A stretch of 64,000 nt of DNA from Chitinophaga arvensicola (lineage in GTDB: Bacteria > Bacteroidota > Bacteroidia > Chitinophagales > Chitinophagaceae). How positions within the stretch are numbered: the first letter of the stretch is position 1; each line of letters begins with the position of its first letter. The notes under the pieces were generated by a model. That model did no database searches, was not told where the DNA came from, and was given only the letters and a program-made list of their open reading frames with translations. Positions 36,732-46,672 of this stretch are shown one piece after another. Location: positions 2,944,556 through 3,008,555 of the forward strand of contig NZ_FOJG01000002.1 in the NCBI RefSeq assembly GCF_900110835.1, in the 5' to 3' direction. The position numbers and the translations under genes are program-made.

Positions 36732-36751
36732 TAACTGCCTCTTCCGGTCTT
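36721..36751 (+). terminator. Weak hairpin at the end of the response-regulator gene
   Basis: AAGACCGG (36721-36728) pairs with CCGGTCTT (36744-36751) across a 15-base loop that includes the stop codon. It is followed by pyrimidines but no clear T-run; only a weak terminator candidate. Confidence 0.3.
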
Positions 36752-36932
36752 CTCCCCTCCTGTTGCCCCTTTACCCGCCTCCTTCTTCAAAGTTTATCTT
36801 GCTTCCACGCCGGAAAAATGATATATTAGCGATAATTCAAAGATCCGGAAACTGGCATCTGACACATATGTGCGTTGATTTCTCAACGCCATAACGGTAC
36901 ATCACACGAAACATTAAATCGATTATTACTGT

Positions 36933-39176
36933 ATGCATCTACCATCATTGATCATTGACCTGGCATTAATATTAGGAGCGGCGGGGGTTATTACTTTATT
37001 ATTTAAACGGCTCAAGCAGCCGATGGTGCTGGGGTATATTATCGCAGGATTTATAGTGGGTCCCAACTTCCGGTTGTTTCCCACTATCGCGGATGCGGAA
37101 GGGATTAAAACATGGTCCGAGATCGGCGTTATCTTCCTGTTATTTTCCCTGGGACTGGAATTCAGTTTCAAAAAACTGATGCGGGTAGGAGGTACCGCCA
37201 CCATCACCGCATTTGTAGAAATAGCCTTTATCACAGTAGCTGGTTACTTCACCGGTCAGCTGATGGGCTGGGGCTTTATGGACAGTCTCTTCCTCGGAGG
37301 CTTGCTGGCCAGTTCCTCCACCACCATTATCATCCGTGCATTTGAAGAATTAGGCATCAAGAAAAAGCCGTTTACCAAGATTGTATTCGGCGTACTGGTG
37401 ATAGAAGACATCGTGGTGATCCTCATGATGGTGTTGTTATCCACCATGGCGGTAAGCCGCGAGTTTGAAGGAACGGAGATGCTGTTTACCATCGGTAAAC
37501 TGATGTTCTTCCTCGCAGTATGGTTCCTGGCAGGGATTTTCCTGTTGCCCACTGCCCTCAAAAAAATAGAACGTTACCTGAATGGTGAAACCTTGCTGAT
37601 ATTAAGTATTGCGCTTTGCCTTGGTATGGTGATCCTCGCTACCAAAGTGGGCTTCTCCGCAGAACTGGGCGCCTTCATCATGGGCTCCATCATTGCAGAA
37701 ACTACTTCTTCTGAAAAAGTAGAACACCTGATACAACCGGTGAAAGACCTGTTCGGCGCTATCTTTTTCGTATCGGTAGGGATGCTCATTAACCCGGAAA
37801 TGATTGTGGAATATCGCTGGCCGGTATTGTGGATTACCTTGCTGACACTTACCGGTAAATTTTTCAGTACCACTCTTGGCGCCCTGTTATCCGGCCAGCC
37901 ACTGAAACAGGCCGTGCAGGTAGGTATGAGTATGGCGCAGGTGGGCGAGTTTGCCTTTATCATTGCTACGCTGGGTCTTACCCTCGGGGTAACCAGCTCT
38001 TTCCTCTTCCCGGTAGCAGTAGGCGTTTCAGCGATTACTACCTTCACTACACCTTATATGATTAAATTTTCCGTGCCGTTGTACAACTGGCTGGAAAAGA
38101 TCATCCCGGAACGATGGATGAATGCCCTGAACCGCTATAGCGCCAGTTCACAAACCCTGCAGGCGGAAAGCGACTGGCGTATTGTCTTACGCAGTTATGT
38201 GAGGGTGATTATATTAAACAGTGTGATTATACTGGCCATCATCCTGCTGAATACTTATTACATCGGTCCTTTTGTGATCAAATATGTCAAGAACCTGTTC
38301 TTCGCGGAGATGCTGAGTGTGGTCATCGGTATTGCCATGATGTCGCCTTTTATCTGGGCACTGATGGTGAAAAAGATTTCCAGTAACTCCTATAAAGCAT
38401 TATGGCTGGATTCCAAATATAATCACGGTCCGCTGGTAGTAGTAGAAGTGGTGCGTAACGTAGTAGCGGTACTGCTGGTGGGTTTCCTTGTGAATCAATA
38501 CTTCCCGTTCTGGCCGGCCTTGCTGGGTACCGCCGTTATCCTCGGCTGTGTGTTGCTGGTATTACGCTCACAATTGCAGAAATATTACAACCGTATTGAA
38601 AGCCGTTTCCTCACAAACCTGAATGCGCGTGAAACCGCAGATGCTGACGCTCATAAGGCGAAAGCAGCGGATCTGCTGCCGTGGGATGCGCAGGTATCAG
38701 AAATAGAAATCGATCCCTGGTCCACGCTGGTGGATAAACCACTGATAGACCTGCAACTGCGGGAGAAATACGGTATCAACGTAGGCGCTATCAAAAGAGG
38801 GAATGTTACGATTTATGCACCTACGCGTGATGAAAAACTATTCCCGCACGACATCCTCACCGCCATTGGTACGGAGGCGCAACTGGAAGAATTTAACCGC
38901 GTAGTGAATACATTGAATGTGGAAAGAAGCGACGATGTGGCCGATGAAAACATCGGGCTGACCAGCATCGTAGTGGATGAACACAACGGCTTGAAAGGCC
39001 AGACCATCCGTGGTTCCGGTATCCGGGAAAAAACGCAGGCGCTGGTAGTAGGTATTGCCCGCGGCGGGGAAAAGATGCTGAACCCGGCCTCAGAAACCCC
39101 GTTTGAATGGGAAGATGTGATCTGGCTGGTAGGCAACCGGAAAAAGATCCTGGAGTTTTCAAGAAGTAAAGATTAA
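36933..39176 (+). CDS. Monovalent cation:proton antiporter (CPA2/KefB type) with TrkA-C domain
   Basis: A 747-residue inner-membrane protein. About 12-13 hydrophobic helices (residues 1-390) form the Na+/H+-exchanger domain. Several more hydrophobic segments follow (about 415-550), and a cytoplasmic TrkA-C-like regulatory domain lies at about 590-740 (VVDEHNGLKGQTIRGSGIR). It should exchange K+ or Na+ for H+. It is transcribed alone and ends at a bidirectional terminator. Confidence 0.9.
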   Translation: MHLPSLIIDLALILGAAGVITLLFKRLKQPMVLGYIIAGFIVGPNFRLFPTIADAEGIKTWSEIGVIFLLFSLGLEFSFKKLMRVGGTATITAFVEIAFITVAGYFTGQLMGWGFMDSLFLGGLLASSSTTIIIRAFEELGIKKKPFTKIVFGVLVIEDIVVILMMVLLSTMAVSREFEGTEMLFTIGKLMFFLAVWFLAGIFLLPTALKKIERYLNGETLLILSIALCLGMVILATKVGFSAELGAFIMGSIIAETTSSEKVEHLIQPVKDLFGAIFFVSVGMLINPEMIVEYRWPVLWITLLTLTGKFFSTTLGALLSGQPLKQAVQVGMSMAQVGEFAFIIATLGLTLGVTSSFLFPVAVGVSAITTFTTPYMIKFSVPLYNWLEKIIPERWMNALNRYSASSQTLQAESDWRIVLRSYVRVIILNSVIILAIILLNTYYIGPFVIKYVKNLFFAEMLSVVIGIAMMSPFIWALMVKKISSNSYKALWLDSKYNHGPLVVVEVVRNVVAVLLVGFLVNQYFPFWPALLGTAVILGCVLLVLRSQLQKYYNRIESRFLTNLNARETADADAHKAKAADLLPWDAQVSEIEIDPWSTLVDKPLIDLQLREKYGINVGAIKRGNVTIYAPTRDEKLFPHDILTAIGTEAQLEEFNRVVNTLNVERSDDVADENIGLTSIVVDEHNGLKGQTIRGSGIREKTQALVVGIARGGEKMLNPASETPFEWEDVIWLVGNRKKILEFSRSKD

Positions 39177-39183
39177 CCAATAG

Positions 39184-39214
39184 AAAAGGGTGTTTCCAAT
39201 GGAAACACCCTTTT
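39184..39214. terminator. Bidirectional terminator, antiporter / aconitase
   Basis: AAAAGGGTGTTTCC (39184-39197) pairs perfectly with GGAAACACCCTTTT (39201-39214) around a 3-base loop. The A-run on one side and T-run on the other let it serve both converging genes. Confidence 0.88.
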
Positions 39215-39239
39215 TCGTTCACACCGTGTTTAAAACAGA

Positions 39240-41987
39240 TTATGCTTTTTGCAGGAACGCTCTCAACACATATTGCAAAATCCCGCCGTGACGGTAGTAT
39301 TCAATTTCAATAGCAGAGTTCAGCTTCGATTTTACTTTAAACACCACCGGATCGCCCGTTGCCGGGGTAGCCGTTACCGTTAGTATCTTGCCGGGAACCA
39401 GGTCGGTGGAAATATCGCTGATGGTATACGCTTCCGTACCGCTCAATCCCAATGTAGCAGCACTTTCGCCTTCCATGTATTGCAGCGGTAACACGCCCAT
39501 TCCTACCAGGTTGCTGCGGTGAATACGTTCATAACTTTCCGCAATCACAGCTTTCACCCCAAGCAGATTGGTGCCTTTTGCGGCCCAGTCGCGCGATGAA
39601 CCACTGCCATACTCCTTGCCTGCCAGTATGATCAGCGGCACTTTAGTGGCGGCATACTGCTGCGCTGCGTCAAAAATGGGCAGTACCATACCGGAAGGAA
39701 TAATGGTGGTAAAGCCGCCCTCTTTGGGCGACAGCTCATTCTTGATCCGCACATTGGCGAACGTACCCCGGATCATCACTTCATGATTGCCCCTGCGGGA
39801 ACCATAGGAGTTGAACAAACGGGGATCGATACCCCGATCCAGCAGGTATTTACCCGCAGGGGTGTCTGCCTTGAAAGAGCCTGCAGGAGAAATGTGATCT
39901 GTGGTGACAGAATCTCCCAGCTTCAACAACACACGGGCATCCCTGATATCTTCAATGGCAGCGGGGAACTCCGACAGGCCGTTGAAGAAAGGCGCTTCGC
40001 GGATATAGGTGGAGTCATTACTCCAGTGATAATCTTTTCCGGAGGGCGCCAGTAATCCGCGCCATTGCTCATCACCGTCAAAAATGACTTTGTAGATATT
40101 TTCGAAATCTTCCTGTTTTACTGCTTCTGCTACAGCGTTGTTAATTTCTTCCTGTGTAGGCCAGATATCGCGCAGGTATACAGGTTCTCCGTTGGGATCA
40201 TATCCCAGCGGCGCGGTGAGCATATCTACGTCAATGCGGCCGGCAATGGCATAGGCCACCACGAGCAGCGGAGACGCCAGGAAATTCATTTTTACCTGTG
40301 GATGTACCCTCGCTTCAAAGTTACGGTTGCCCGACAGCACCGACGCTACTACGAGATTACCTTTATCCACCGCTTCTGCAATGGCCGGCGGCAGCGGACC
40401 ACTGTTACCGATACACGAAGTACAGCCATAACCGACAATATGAAAACGCAGGGCTTCCAGTTCTGCCAGTAAGCCGGCACGTTTCAGGTATTCCGTAACC
40501 ACCCTCGAACCCGGCGCCAGGCTGGTTTTCACCCAGGGCTTTACATACAGTCCGCGCCTGATGGCCTTCTGGGCCACCAGTCCGGCGCCTATCATTACAC
40601 TGGGATTGGAAGTATTGGTACAACTGGTGATAGCAGCAATAGTAATGGCACCATCACTCAGTACATATTCTTCATTTTTTAGTTTGATGCGAACCGATTT
40701 AAGATAATCCAGTTCTACAGCCGCCACTTCTTCTGTAGATTTTTGAATTTCGTAGGTAAAGGAAGTACCGGAGCCTCCTTCCGCCAGCCAGGCGGTATCA
40801 CGGCGTTTTCCTTCCGGCGTATACATGCGCTTGAATTCCTTGTTCAGCAAGGTTTCAAACTCGTTGTGCAGATCACGCACCAGGATACGGTCCTGCGGAC
40901 GTTTAGGCCCTGCCACGGCTGATTGTATCTGGCCGAGGTCTAATTCAATGATATCCGTATAGGTAATATTTTCGCTGCCATGGCGCCAGAGCATATTCTC
41001 TTTACAATAGGCTTCCACCTGTTCAATGGTGGCTTTCGCACGATTGGTGCGGTGCATATATTGCAACGTCTGGGTATCGATGGGGAAATAAGTGACCGTA
41101 CAGCCAAATTCCGGCGACATATTGGAGATGGTAGCCCTGTCGGGTACGGAGAGATGATCCAGTCCATCGCCAAACACTTCCACAAACTTATCCACCACCC
41201 CGTATTTGCGCAATAACTGTGTAATGGCCAGCACCATATCAGTAGCAGTAACGCCTTCCGTGAGGCGGCCATTGAGTTTTAACCCGATCACCTGCGGACA
41301 GGAGAAATAAATGGGTTGGCCCAGGATGGCGGCTTCTGCTTCAATACCACCCACACCCCAGCCTAATACGCCGATACCATTGACCATGGGCGTATGCGAA
41401 TCGGTGCCTACAAGTGTATCCGGAAACAGCCATCCATCGCGGTTAATGACGCCCTGTGCGAGGTATTCCAGGTTTACCTGGTGACAGATACCCATACCCG
41501 GCGGCACCACCGTGAAATTATTAAATGCCTGTTGCGCCCATTTGAGTAACTGGTAACGCTCTTTGTTACGTTCGTACTCATAGGCCACATTTTTTGTATA
41601 AGAATAATCGGTGCCAAAGAAATCTACCTGTACGGAGTGATCCACTACCAGGTCTACCGGGATGGCCGGGTTAATTTTAGCGCCGTCCTTTCCTTTACGG
41701 ATCACTTCTGCACGGATGGAAGCAATATCCACTACGGCGGCTACGCCGGTAAAATCCTGCATCAGCACACGGGCCGGCTTAAATGGTATTTCCTTGTCGG
41801 TTCCCGCCGGGTCCCAGTTGACCAGCGTGTCGAGATGTTCATCTGTAATGGCGAAGTTATCATGGTTCCGCAATACATTTTCCAGTAAGATCCTGATGGA
41901 GAAAGGCAGACGCGAGATCTGACGTCCTTCCTGTTCCAATTTGCTGAGAGAGGCGATACGTGGCTGCATAATCTGAGTTGTTGACAT
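39240..41987 (-). CDS. acnA: Aconitate hydratase A
   Basis: A 915-residue aconitase that isomerises citrate to isocitrate in the TCA cycle. The [4Fe-4S] ligands are visible as SCTNTSNPS (Cys near 455) and GYGCTSCIGNSG (two Cys near 521 and 524). The C-terminal swivel domain has the KEYGSGSSRDWAAKG motif. Length and layout fit the AcnA/IRP type rather than AcnB. It is monocistronic. Confidence 0.96.
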   Translation of the reverse strand: MSTTQIMQPRIASLSKLEQEGRQISRLPFSIRILLENVLRNHDNFAITDEHLDTLVNWDPAGTDKEIPFKPARVLMQDFTGVAAVVDIASIRAEVIRKGKDGAKINPAIPVDLVVDHSVQVDFFGTDYSYTKNVAYEYERNKERYQLLKWAQQAFNNFTVVPPGMGICHQVNLEYLAQGVINRDGWLFPDTLVGTDSHTPMVNGIGVLGWGVGGIEAEAAILGQPIYFSCPQVIGLKLNGRLTEGVTATDMVLAITQLLRKYGVVDKFVEVFGDGLDHLSVPDRATISNMSPEFGCTVTYFPIDTQTLQYMHRTNRAKATIEQVEAYCKENMLWRHGSENITYTDIIELDLGQIQSAVAGPKRPQDRILVRDLHNEFETLLNKEFKRMYTPEGKRRDTAWLAEGGSGTSFTYEIQKSTEEVAAVELDYLKSVRIKLKNEEYVLSDGAITIAAITSCTNTSNPSVMIGAGLVAQKAIRRGLYVKPWVKTSLAPGSRVVTEYLKRAGLLAELEALRFHIVGYGCTSCIGNSGPLPPAIAEAVDKGNLVVASVLSGNRNFEARVHPQVKMNFLASPLLVVAYAIAGRIDVDMLTAPLGYDPNGEPVYLRDIWPTQEEINNAVAEAVKQEDFENIYKVIFDGDEQWRGLLAPSGKDYHWSNDSTYIREAPFFNGLSEFPAAIEDIRDARVLLKLGDSVTTDHISPAGSFKADTPAGKYLLDRGIDPRLFNSYGSRRGNHEVMIRGTFANVRIKNELSPKEGGFTTIIPSGMVLPIFDAAQQYAATKVPLIILAGKEYGSGSSRDWAAKGTNLLGVKAVIAESYERIHRSNLVGMGVLPLQYMEGESAATLGLSGTEAYTISDISTDLVPGKILTVTATPATGDPVVFKVKSKLNSAIEIEYYRHGGILQYVLRAFLQKA

Positions 41988-42114
41988 TATTAGTGAAACA
42001 ATGATGCTACCATTTTGTTCTATAAATATAACCTATTATGAAGGGTGTACACCTGTTTAATATTAATATAACCCTGCTGTACCTATGCATCGCCACATGC
42101 TAGCTTTATCCTAA

Positions 42115-42963
42115 ATGCACCTCAAAATGACCCAGAAATTAAAAGTACCCTCCACTTCCCGCCTGGTGCTGGAAGCCGCCATGCCCCTCTATACTTCCCC
42201 TTTACAGCAGCAGTATATAGAAGCCATTGATTTCAGCGAAACCAGCCGCCTGCATTATGAGTTAAAAAGACAATATCCGCTGGTGATAGAAATGATCTGT
42301 CTGCGGAAACAAAGTATCCGGGGAATGCTGCGCGAACGTATCCCGGAATTTGCAGGACAACAGGTGATTATGCTCGGCGCCGGACTGGATCCGCTCTCTT
42401 TATATCTCCTGGAAAATTACCCGGCACAGATCAGCCGCATCATAGAAGTAGATAACGGTTACCTGGAAGAGAAGCAACGGCTCTACCACGACATTTTACC
42501 CGGAGACCATATCATCCGTTTTGCGAAATGTGATATTACCGATACCGCGTTATTGTGGAGTAGGTTGCTGGAGAATGGCTACCGCGAAGCCGTTCCGGCG
42601 ATCGTTATTTTTGAGGGCGTGATGCATTACCTGTCTAACAATGCTTTTTTACAACTCATGCATCTCTTTAAAACACCTTATAAAAAGAACCAGGTATTAT
42701 TGGACTATGCCTTATCAGAAGAAGAGGTACCGGCAAAATTTCTGCCGTATCACCAGGGCGTAATGCGGATCCTGGAGGCGTATATAGGAATGCCGCTCAA
42801 TGTCAATAACCGCGCGGATATGGCAGGACTCCTCTACCAGCTGGACGCCATCCTGGAAACGGCGGAGCCGCTGTATGAAACAGAGAAAAAAGTGACCGGG
42901 AGCAATCATTACTTTCATGCCCCCGGCGAGGGGATACTGGAAATGGTGAGTTTCCGGATCTGA
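42115..42963 (+). CDS. Class I SAM-dependent methyltransferase, LCMT-like
   Basis: A 282-residue cytosolic protein of the leucine carboxyl methyltransferase-like group (Ppm1/Tcmp). Visible blocks: VIMLGAGLDPLSLYL (SAM-binding), IIEVDNGYLEEKQRL (acidic end of strand 2) and VIFEGVMHYLS. An alternative ATG at 42127 is equally possible. Substrate unknown; such proteins often modify small molecules or polyketides. Its stop codon directly abuts the stop of the converging hydrolase gene. Confidence 0.88.
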   Translation: MHLKMTQKLKVPSTSRLVLEAAMPLYTSPLQQQYIEAIDFSETSRLHYELKRQYPLVIEMICLRKQSIRGMLRERIPEFAGQQVIMLGAGLDPLSLYLLENYPAQISRIIEVDNGYLEEKQRLYHDILPGDHIIRFAKCDITDTALLWSRLLENGYREAVPAIVIFEGVMHYLSNNAFLQLMHLFKTPYKKNQVLLDYALSEEEVPAKFLPYHQGVMRILEAYIGMPLNVNNRADMAGLLYQLDAILETAEPLYETEKKVTGSNHYFHAPGEGILEMVSFRI

Positions 42964-43971
42964 TTACAGCCACCAATGATCCTGCGGATAGCGCTCCCCA
43001 ACAGTGACCGGTTCTCCAATGCGGGGGGTGGTGACCAGGAGACCTCTTTGAGCACCGGCAGCGGTGACTCTTTTGGGGGAATCATTCCAGGCATGCATGG
43101 CCAGCACAAACTTACCCCAGTGTACCGGCAGCAGGGCTTTGGCTTGCAGGTCGATGGCTGCCTGCACAGTTTCCTCCGGCTTCATATGGATGAAAGGCCA
43201 GTAATCGTTGTATTGACCGCATTCCAGGATGACGAGGTCGAAAGGACCGAATTTGTCGCCGATGGCTTTGAAATGCGTATCATAACCGGAGTCGCCGCCG
43301 ATAAAGATTTTATACCCAAAAATTTCCAATACAAAAGAAGACCAGAGACTACCACCTCTCTTTAATCCGCGACCGGAAAAATGTCGTGCAGGCGTAGACG
43401 TTAGTTGTATATCTTTTGCGATTTCGCGGGTTTCCCACCAATCCAGTTCGATGATGTTATCATTGGTAACAAGACAATGTTCCAGGTCTTTTTCCACACC
43501 CAGACCAGTTACTATTTTCCGGGTATGTGGTTTTAGTTTTGCCAGTGTTTTTTTATCGAGATGATCATAGTGGTTGTGGGTGATGACCATCAGGTCTATT
43601 TCCGGCATATCTGCGGGCGTATAGGCGTCTGCTCCCGGAAAAGCCTTTACCATAAAAGACATGGGAGAAGCGCTGCCGCTGAATACAGGATCTACAAGGA
43701 TATTGAATCCTTTTACATGAATGAGATAAGAGGAGTGACCGAACCACACCACCACAGGCTTATCGGAATACAATGCTTTCAGATCGGTATGTACCGTTAC
43801 CATCGGACCGGGAGGTCTTACATCTGCCGGGCGTTTCAGCATTTTCCGCATCATGGTGAAATAGGTCACGTCTTCCGGCTTCATCGGCGTGAGGGAGAGG
43901 TTCTGGAACGCGCCGTTCCGGAAGTTCTGCGAATGCTGTATCCTTTCGATGTTGGGTAATTTCCGCTGCAT
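42964..43971 (-). CDS. Metallo-beta-lactamase-fold hydrolase (NAPE-PLD/UlaG-like)
   Basis: A 335-residue metal-dependent hydrolase. The metal-binding motif is THNHYDHLDKKT (HxHxDH), with further ligands in GGDSGYDTHFK and the late LLPVHWGKF. The N-terminal WFGHSSYLIHVKGFNILVDPVF matches the NAPE-PLD-like subgroup, which contains phosphodiesterases, but the substrate is not known. There is no signal peptide. It is monocistronic. Confidence 0.9.
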   Translation of the reverse strand: MQRKLPNIERIQHSQNFRNGAFQNLSLTPMKPEDVTYFTMMRKMLKRPADVRPPGPMVTVHTDLKALYSDKPVVVWFGHSSYLIHVKGFNILVDPVFSGSASPMSFMVKAFPGADAYTPADMPEIDLMVITHNHYDHLDKKTLAKLKPHTRKIVTGLGVEKDLEHCLVTNDNIIELDWWETREIAKDIQLTSTPARHFSGRGLKRGGSLWSSFVLEIFGYKIFIGGDSGYDTHFKAIGDKFGPFDLVILECGQYNDYWPFIHMKPEETVQAAIDLQAKALLPVHWGKFVLAMHAWNDSPKRVTAAGAQRGLLVTTPRIGEPVTVGERYPQDHWWL

Positions 43972-44030
43972 GAATAAAGTTAACTTTTATAGGAAGACGG
44001 GCAGCCTGGCAGAATATTTTATTTTTCATA

Positions 44031-44058
44031 AAAAAGGCCCGCCCAAGGGAGCGGACCT
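44031..44058 (-). terminator. Terminator of the ClC gene
   Basis: On the minus strand an 8-bp stem (44051-44058 with 44035-44042, one G-U pair) is followed by a run of T. It lies about 22 bases after the ClC stop. Confidence 0.7.
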
Positions 44059-44080
44059 GCATTCAACCTATCTTATATCT

Positions 44081-45886
44081 TCACGGGCGGGCGAGCAGGC
44101 GTTTGCCCCGGGCCATCAGGCGCAGCAGGCGGGTATTGCCATAAAACGCAGAATGGTAGCGGGCATCGGCCTTGCGGCGCTCTCCGTAGGTTCTCAATAT
44201 GGCATCCGCCGTAACAATGCCGCTGATCTTTTTCTCCTCATCCAGTACCGCCAGGATATCCGGTGAATAGCTGCTGAATAATTCTGTCACGAGATGAATA
44301 TCATCACCGGCATACACGTATGGAGCAGCCGTTGCCAGGAGCTCCTTTACCCGCATGTTGCCACCGGTACGCAGTTTGTCCCTGTCCAGGTAGCCTTTGA
44401 AATGCCCGGCATCATCTGTAACAGGGAGGTATTGATAATAGTAAGGTGTATTCATTCTTTGCAGTTCCTGCTGCGCCTGTATTCCGGTCATTTCTTCGTG
44501 CAGGACCAGCAGTGGGCGGGTAATCACCGAGGCTACATTGATGAGCTGCATCATATCCGGCGTATATTCATCCGGAGCGGACACTCCTCTGCGGCGGATC
44601 TTTTCTGTCATGATGCTGCCCTTCATCAGGAAAAACGATACAAAATATGCCGCAGTGCAGGCGCCGATGAGCGGTAGCAATCCATGTGGCTGCCCGGTGG
44701 TTTCCAGCGCAAATACAATAGCGGTGAGCAAGGCGCGGGAGGCGCCGGCAAACATGGCCGCCATACCAATCAAAGCCGCTGTGGCAATATTGATGTCGCT
44801 GCCGGGAAAAAGTTTCAGTACCACTACACCCAGCAAAGCGCCCAAAGCGCCGCCAATGGTGAACAACGGCGCCAGGGTTCCGCCGGAGGTGCCACTACCC
44901 AGGGAAATCACCCAGGAAAGATATTTAAGGATACAGAGCGATAAAAGCAGTGCCAGTGGTGCATTACCGGTAAGCAGGGTTTTAATGTTATCATATCCAA
45001 CGCCCATGGTATGCGGGGCATAGTAACCCACCACACCTACTACCACAGCGCCCAGCGCGGGCCACCACATCCAGTGAATGGGGAGTTTTTCAAAAAGGTC
45101 TTCCACAAAATAGACGGACTTCGACACATAAGCCGCTACCACGCCTACTACTACCCCCATCAGCACATAAGTAACCAGGGCGATGTCCGATACCGCCGGG
45201 ATATCCGGCATGGAGAAAACAGGGGTACTATCGAATAACAGGATGTGCATACCTGCGCCGGTAATACAACCAATAGCCACCGGGATTACAGAGCGGGGCG
45301 AAAATTCAAATAACAATAACTCAATCGCCAGCAGGATCGCTGCCAGCGGACTGCCAAAGATGGCCGCCATACCTGCACAGGCGCCGGCTGCCAGCAATAC
45401 TTTTCTTTCGGCAGAAGAAATATGGATCACCTGCCCCGTAAAAGAGCCAATGGCGCCACCAGTAGCAATGATCGGACCTTCTGCGCCAAAGGGACCGCCT
45501 GTACCAATGGAAATAGCTGCAGATAAAGGTTTAAGCAGGGTAATCACCGGCGGGATCTTACTTTCATTCAGGATAATATTTTCCATGGCTTCCGGGATAC
45601 CGTGACCACGGATGGCTTTACTACCGAAACGGGCCATCAGTCCTACGAGTAAACTCCCCACCACCGGCACCAGTACCACCATCCAGCCCAGGCTGTTTCC
45701 CGCCGGCCCTCCTTCTTCAAAGGAAAATTTACCATAGAAAGAGAGATTGGTAATAAGACTGATCAGCATCACCAGCGCTTTCGCCACCACGCCAATGACC
45801 AGCGCGTTGATCCCCGCTTGTATACTGAGGTAAAATACTCTCCTGGACATATTCCCGGCCCATTTCGGTGCAATTTTATGATTCAT
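44081..45886 (-). CDS. ClC-family chloride transport protein with CBS domains
   Basis: A 601-residue protein: ClC membrane domain (about 15-430) and two C-terminal CBS domains (about 445-590). The selectivity motifs are GHGIP (94-98), GAEGP with the gating glutamate E136 and GTSGGTLAPLF. The position of E. coli ClC's internal proton glutamate (E203) reads Leu190 here (AIE189-L190), and the serine of GSGIP is His. It could therefore be a channel or an unusual exchanger. The gene is divergent from fnr1, with an FNR-like palindrome between them. Confidence 0.93.
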   Translation of the reverse strand: MNHKIAPKWAGNMSRRVFYLSIQAGINALVIGVVAKALVMLISLITNLSFYGKFSFEEGGPAGNSLGWMVVLVPVVGSLLVGLMARFGSKAIRGHGIPEAMENIILNESKIPPVITLLKPLSAAISIGTGGPFGAEGPIIATGGAIGSFTGQVIHISSAERKVLLAAGACAGMAAIFGSPLAAILLAIELLLFEFSPRSVIPVAIGCITGAGMHILLFDSTPVFSMPDIPAVSDIALVTYVLMGVVVGVVAAYVSKSVYFVEDLFEKLPIHWMWWPALGAVVVGVVGYYAPHTMGVGYDNIKTLLTGNAPLALLLSLCILKYLSWVISLGSGTSGGTLAPLFTIGGALGALLGVVVLKLFPGSDINIATAALIGMAAMFAGASRALLTAIVFALETTGQPHGLLPLIGACTAAYFVSFFLMKGSIMTEKIRRRGVSAPDEYTPDMMQLINVASVITRPLLVLHEEMTGIQAQQELQRMNTPYYYQYLPVTDDAGHFKGYLDRDKLRTGGNMRVKELLATAAPYVYAGDDIHLVTELFSSYSPDILAVLDEEKKISGIVTADAILRTYGERRKADARYHSAFYGNTRLLRLMARGKRLLARP

Positions 45887-45923
45887 ACTATATAAAATGA
45901 CAATAAAATACTTTAAATCAGCA

Positions 45924-45945
45924 CAAAATTATGATCTAAATCATA
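45924..45945. promoter_or_regulatory. FNR/CRP-like palindrome overlapping the ClC -7 box
   Basis: TATGAT-CTAA-ATCATA (45930-45945) is a perfect 6-bp inverted repeat with a 4-base spacer, close in shape to the FNR box TTGAT-N4-ATCAA. The minus-strand -7 box of the ClC gene, TAATTTTG, occupies 45924-45931 and touches it. Relative to the fnr1 start at 45998, the palindrome is centred about 60 bases upstream. Confidence 0.6.
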
Positions 45946-45997
45946 TTAAAACCTATTTTTTCTTTCAAAAACACAAAAAAACCTTACTATTGCAATC

Positions 45998-46666
45998 ATG
46001 AAAAAAGCCGGGGCCTGCGATTTAAAAACCTGTTTTCTTTGCCAGTTCAGCATTCCGGAGTGGATTGCAGCGGTATCGGATCATAAACAGCATTTACTTT
46101 TTAAAAAGAATGAAACGATCTTCCAGGAAGGAAGTCCGGTGCAGGGTATTTATTTTTTGTACGAAGGACGGGTGAAAGTGCATAAGCAATGGGGTACGGA
46201 TAAAGACCTGATTGTACGCTTTGCGCAGAAAGGCGACATCCTCGGTCACCGTGGCCTGGGCAGCGGCGACCGGCTGTATACCGTTTCGGCTACTGCATTG
46301 GAAGACACTACCGTTTGTTATACCGACCTTGCTTTTTTTGAAGCGTCCCTGAAAGTAAATCCATCGCTGGCATTGAAGCTGATGCAGTTTTATGCAGATG
46401 AATTGCAGGAGGCAGAAAGGAAAATGCGCAACCTGGTGCATATGGAAGTAAAAGCGCGACTGGCAGACGCGTTGCTGGATATCAGCCGGCAGCAGCAGGA
46501 TCCTCATTTCACCATCAGCCGCCAGGACCTGGCCTCGTTTGCAGGCACCACCTATGAAACTACTTACCGCAACCTGCAGGAGTTCATCCAGGAAAAACTC
46601 ATTGCAGTAGAAGGAAGGGCCATCACCATCCTGAATGAAAAAAAATTAAGGAAATATATTGTGTAA
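45998..46666 (+). CDS. FNR-type transcriptional regulator, copy 1
   Basis: A 222-residue Crp/Fnr protein. The N-terminal Cys7-X4-Cys12-X2-Cys15 motif and a further Cys in ALEDTTVCYTDLAFF (about residue 106) give four cysteines. The last aligns with the central cluster ligand of E. coli FNR. A [4Fe-4S] oxygen or NO sensor is therefore likely. The cNMP-like domain spans about 25-145 and the HTH about 165-205 with ETTYR in the recognition helix. It heads the nitrate island and is convergent with its paralogue (gap 6 bases). The candidate -7 box TACTATTG lies five bases before the ATG. Confidence 0.92.
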   Translation: MKKAGACDLKTCFLCQFSIPEWIAAVSDHKQHLLFKKNETIFQEGSPVQGIYFLYEGRVKVHKQWGTDKDLIVRFAQKGDILGHRGLGSGDRLYTVSATALEDTTVCYTDLAFFEASLKVNPSLALKLMQFYADELQEAERKMRNLVHMEVKARLADALLDISRQQQDPHFTISRQDLASFAGTTYETTYRNLQEFIQEKLIAVEGRAITILNEKKLRKYIV

Positions 46667-46672
46667 GGAACA

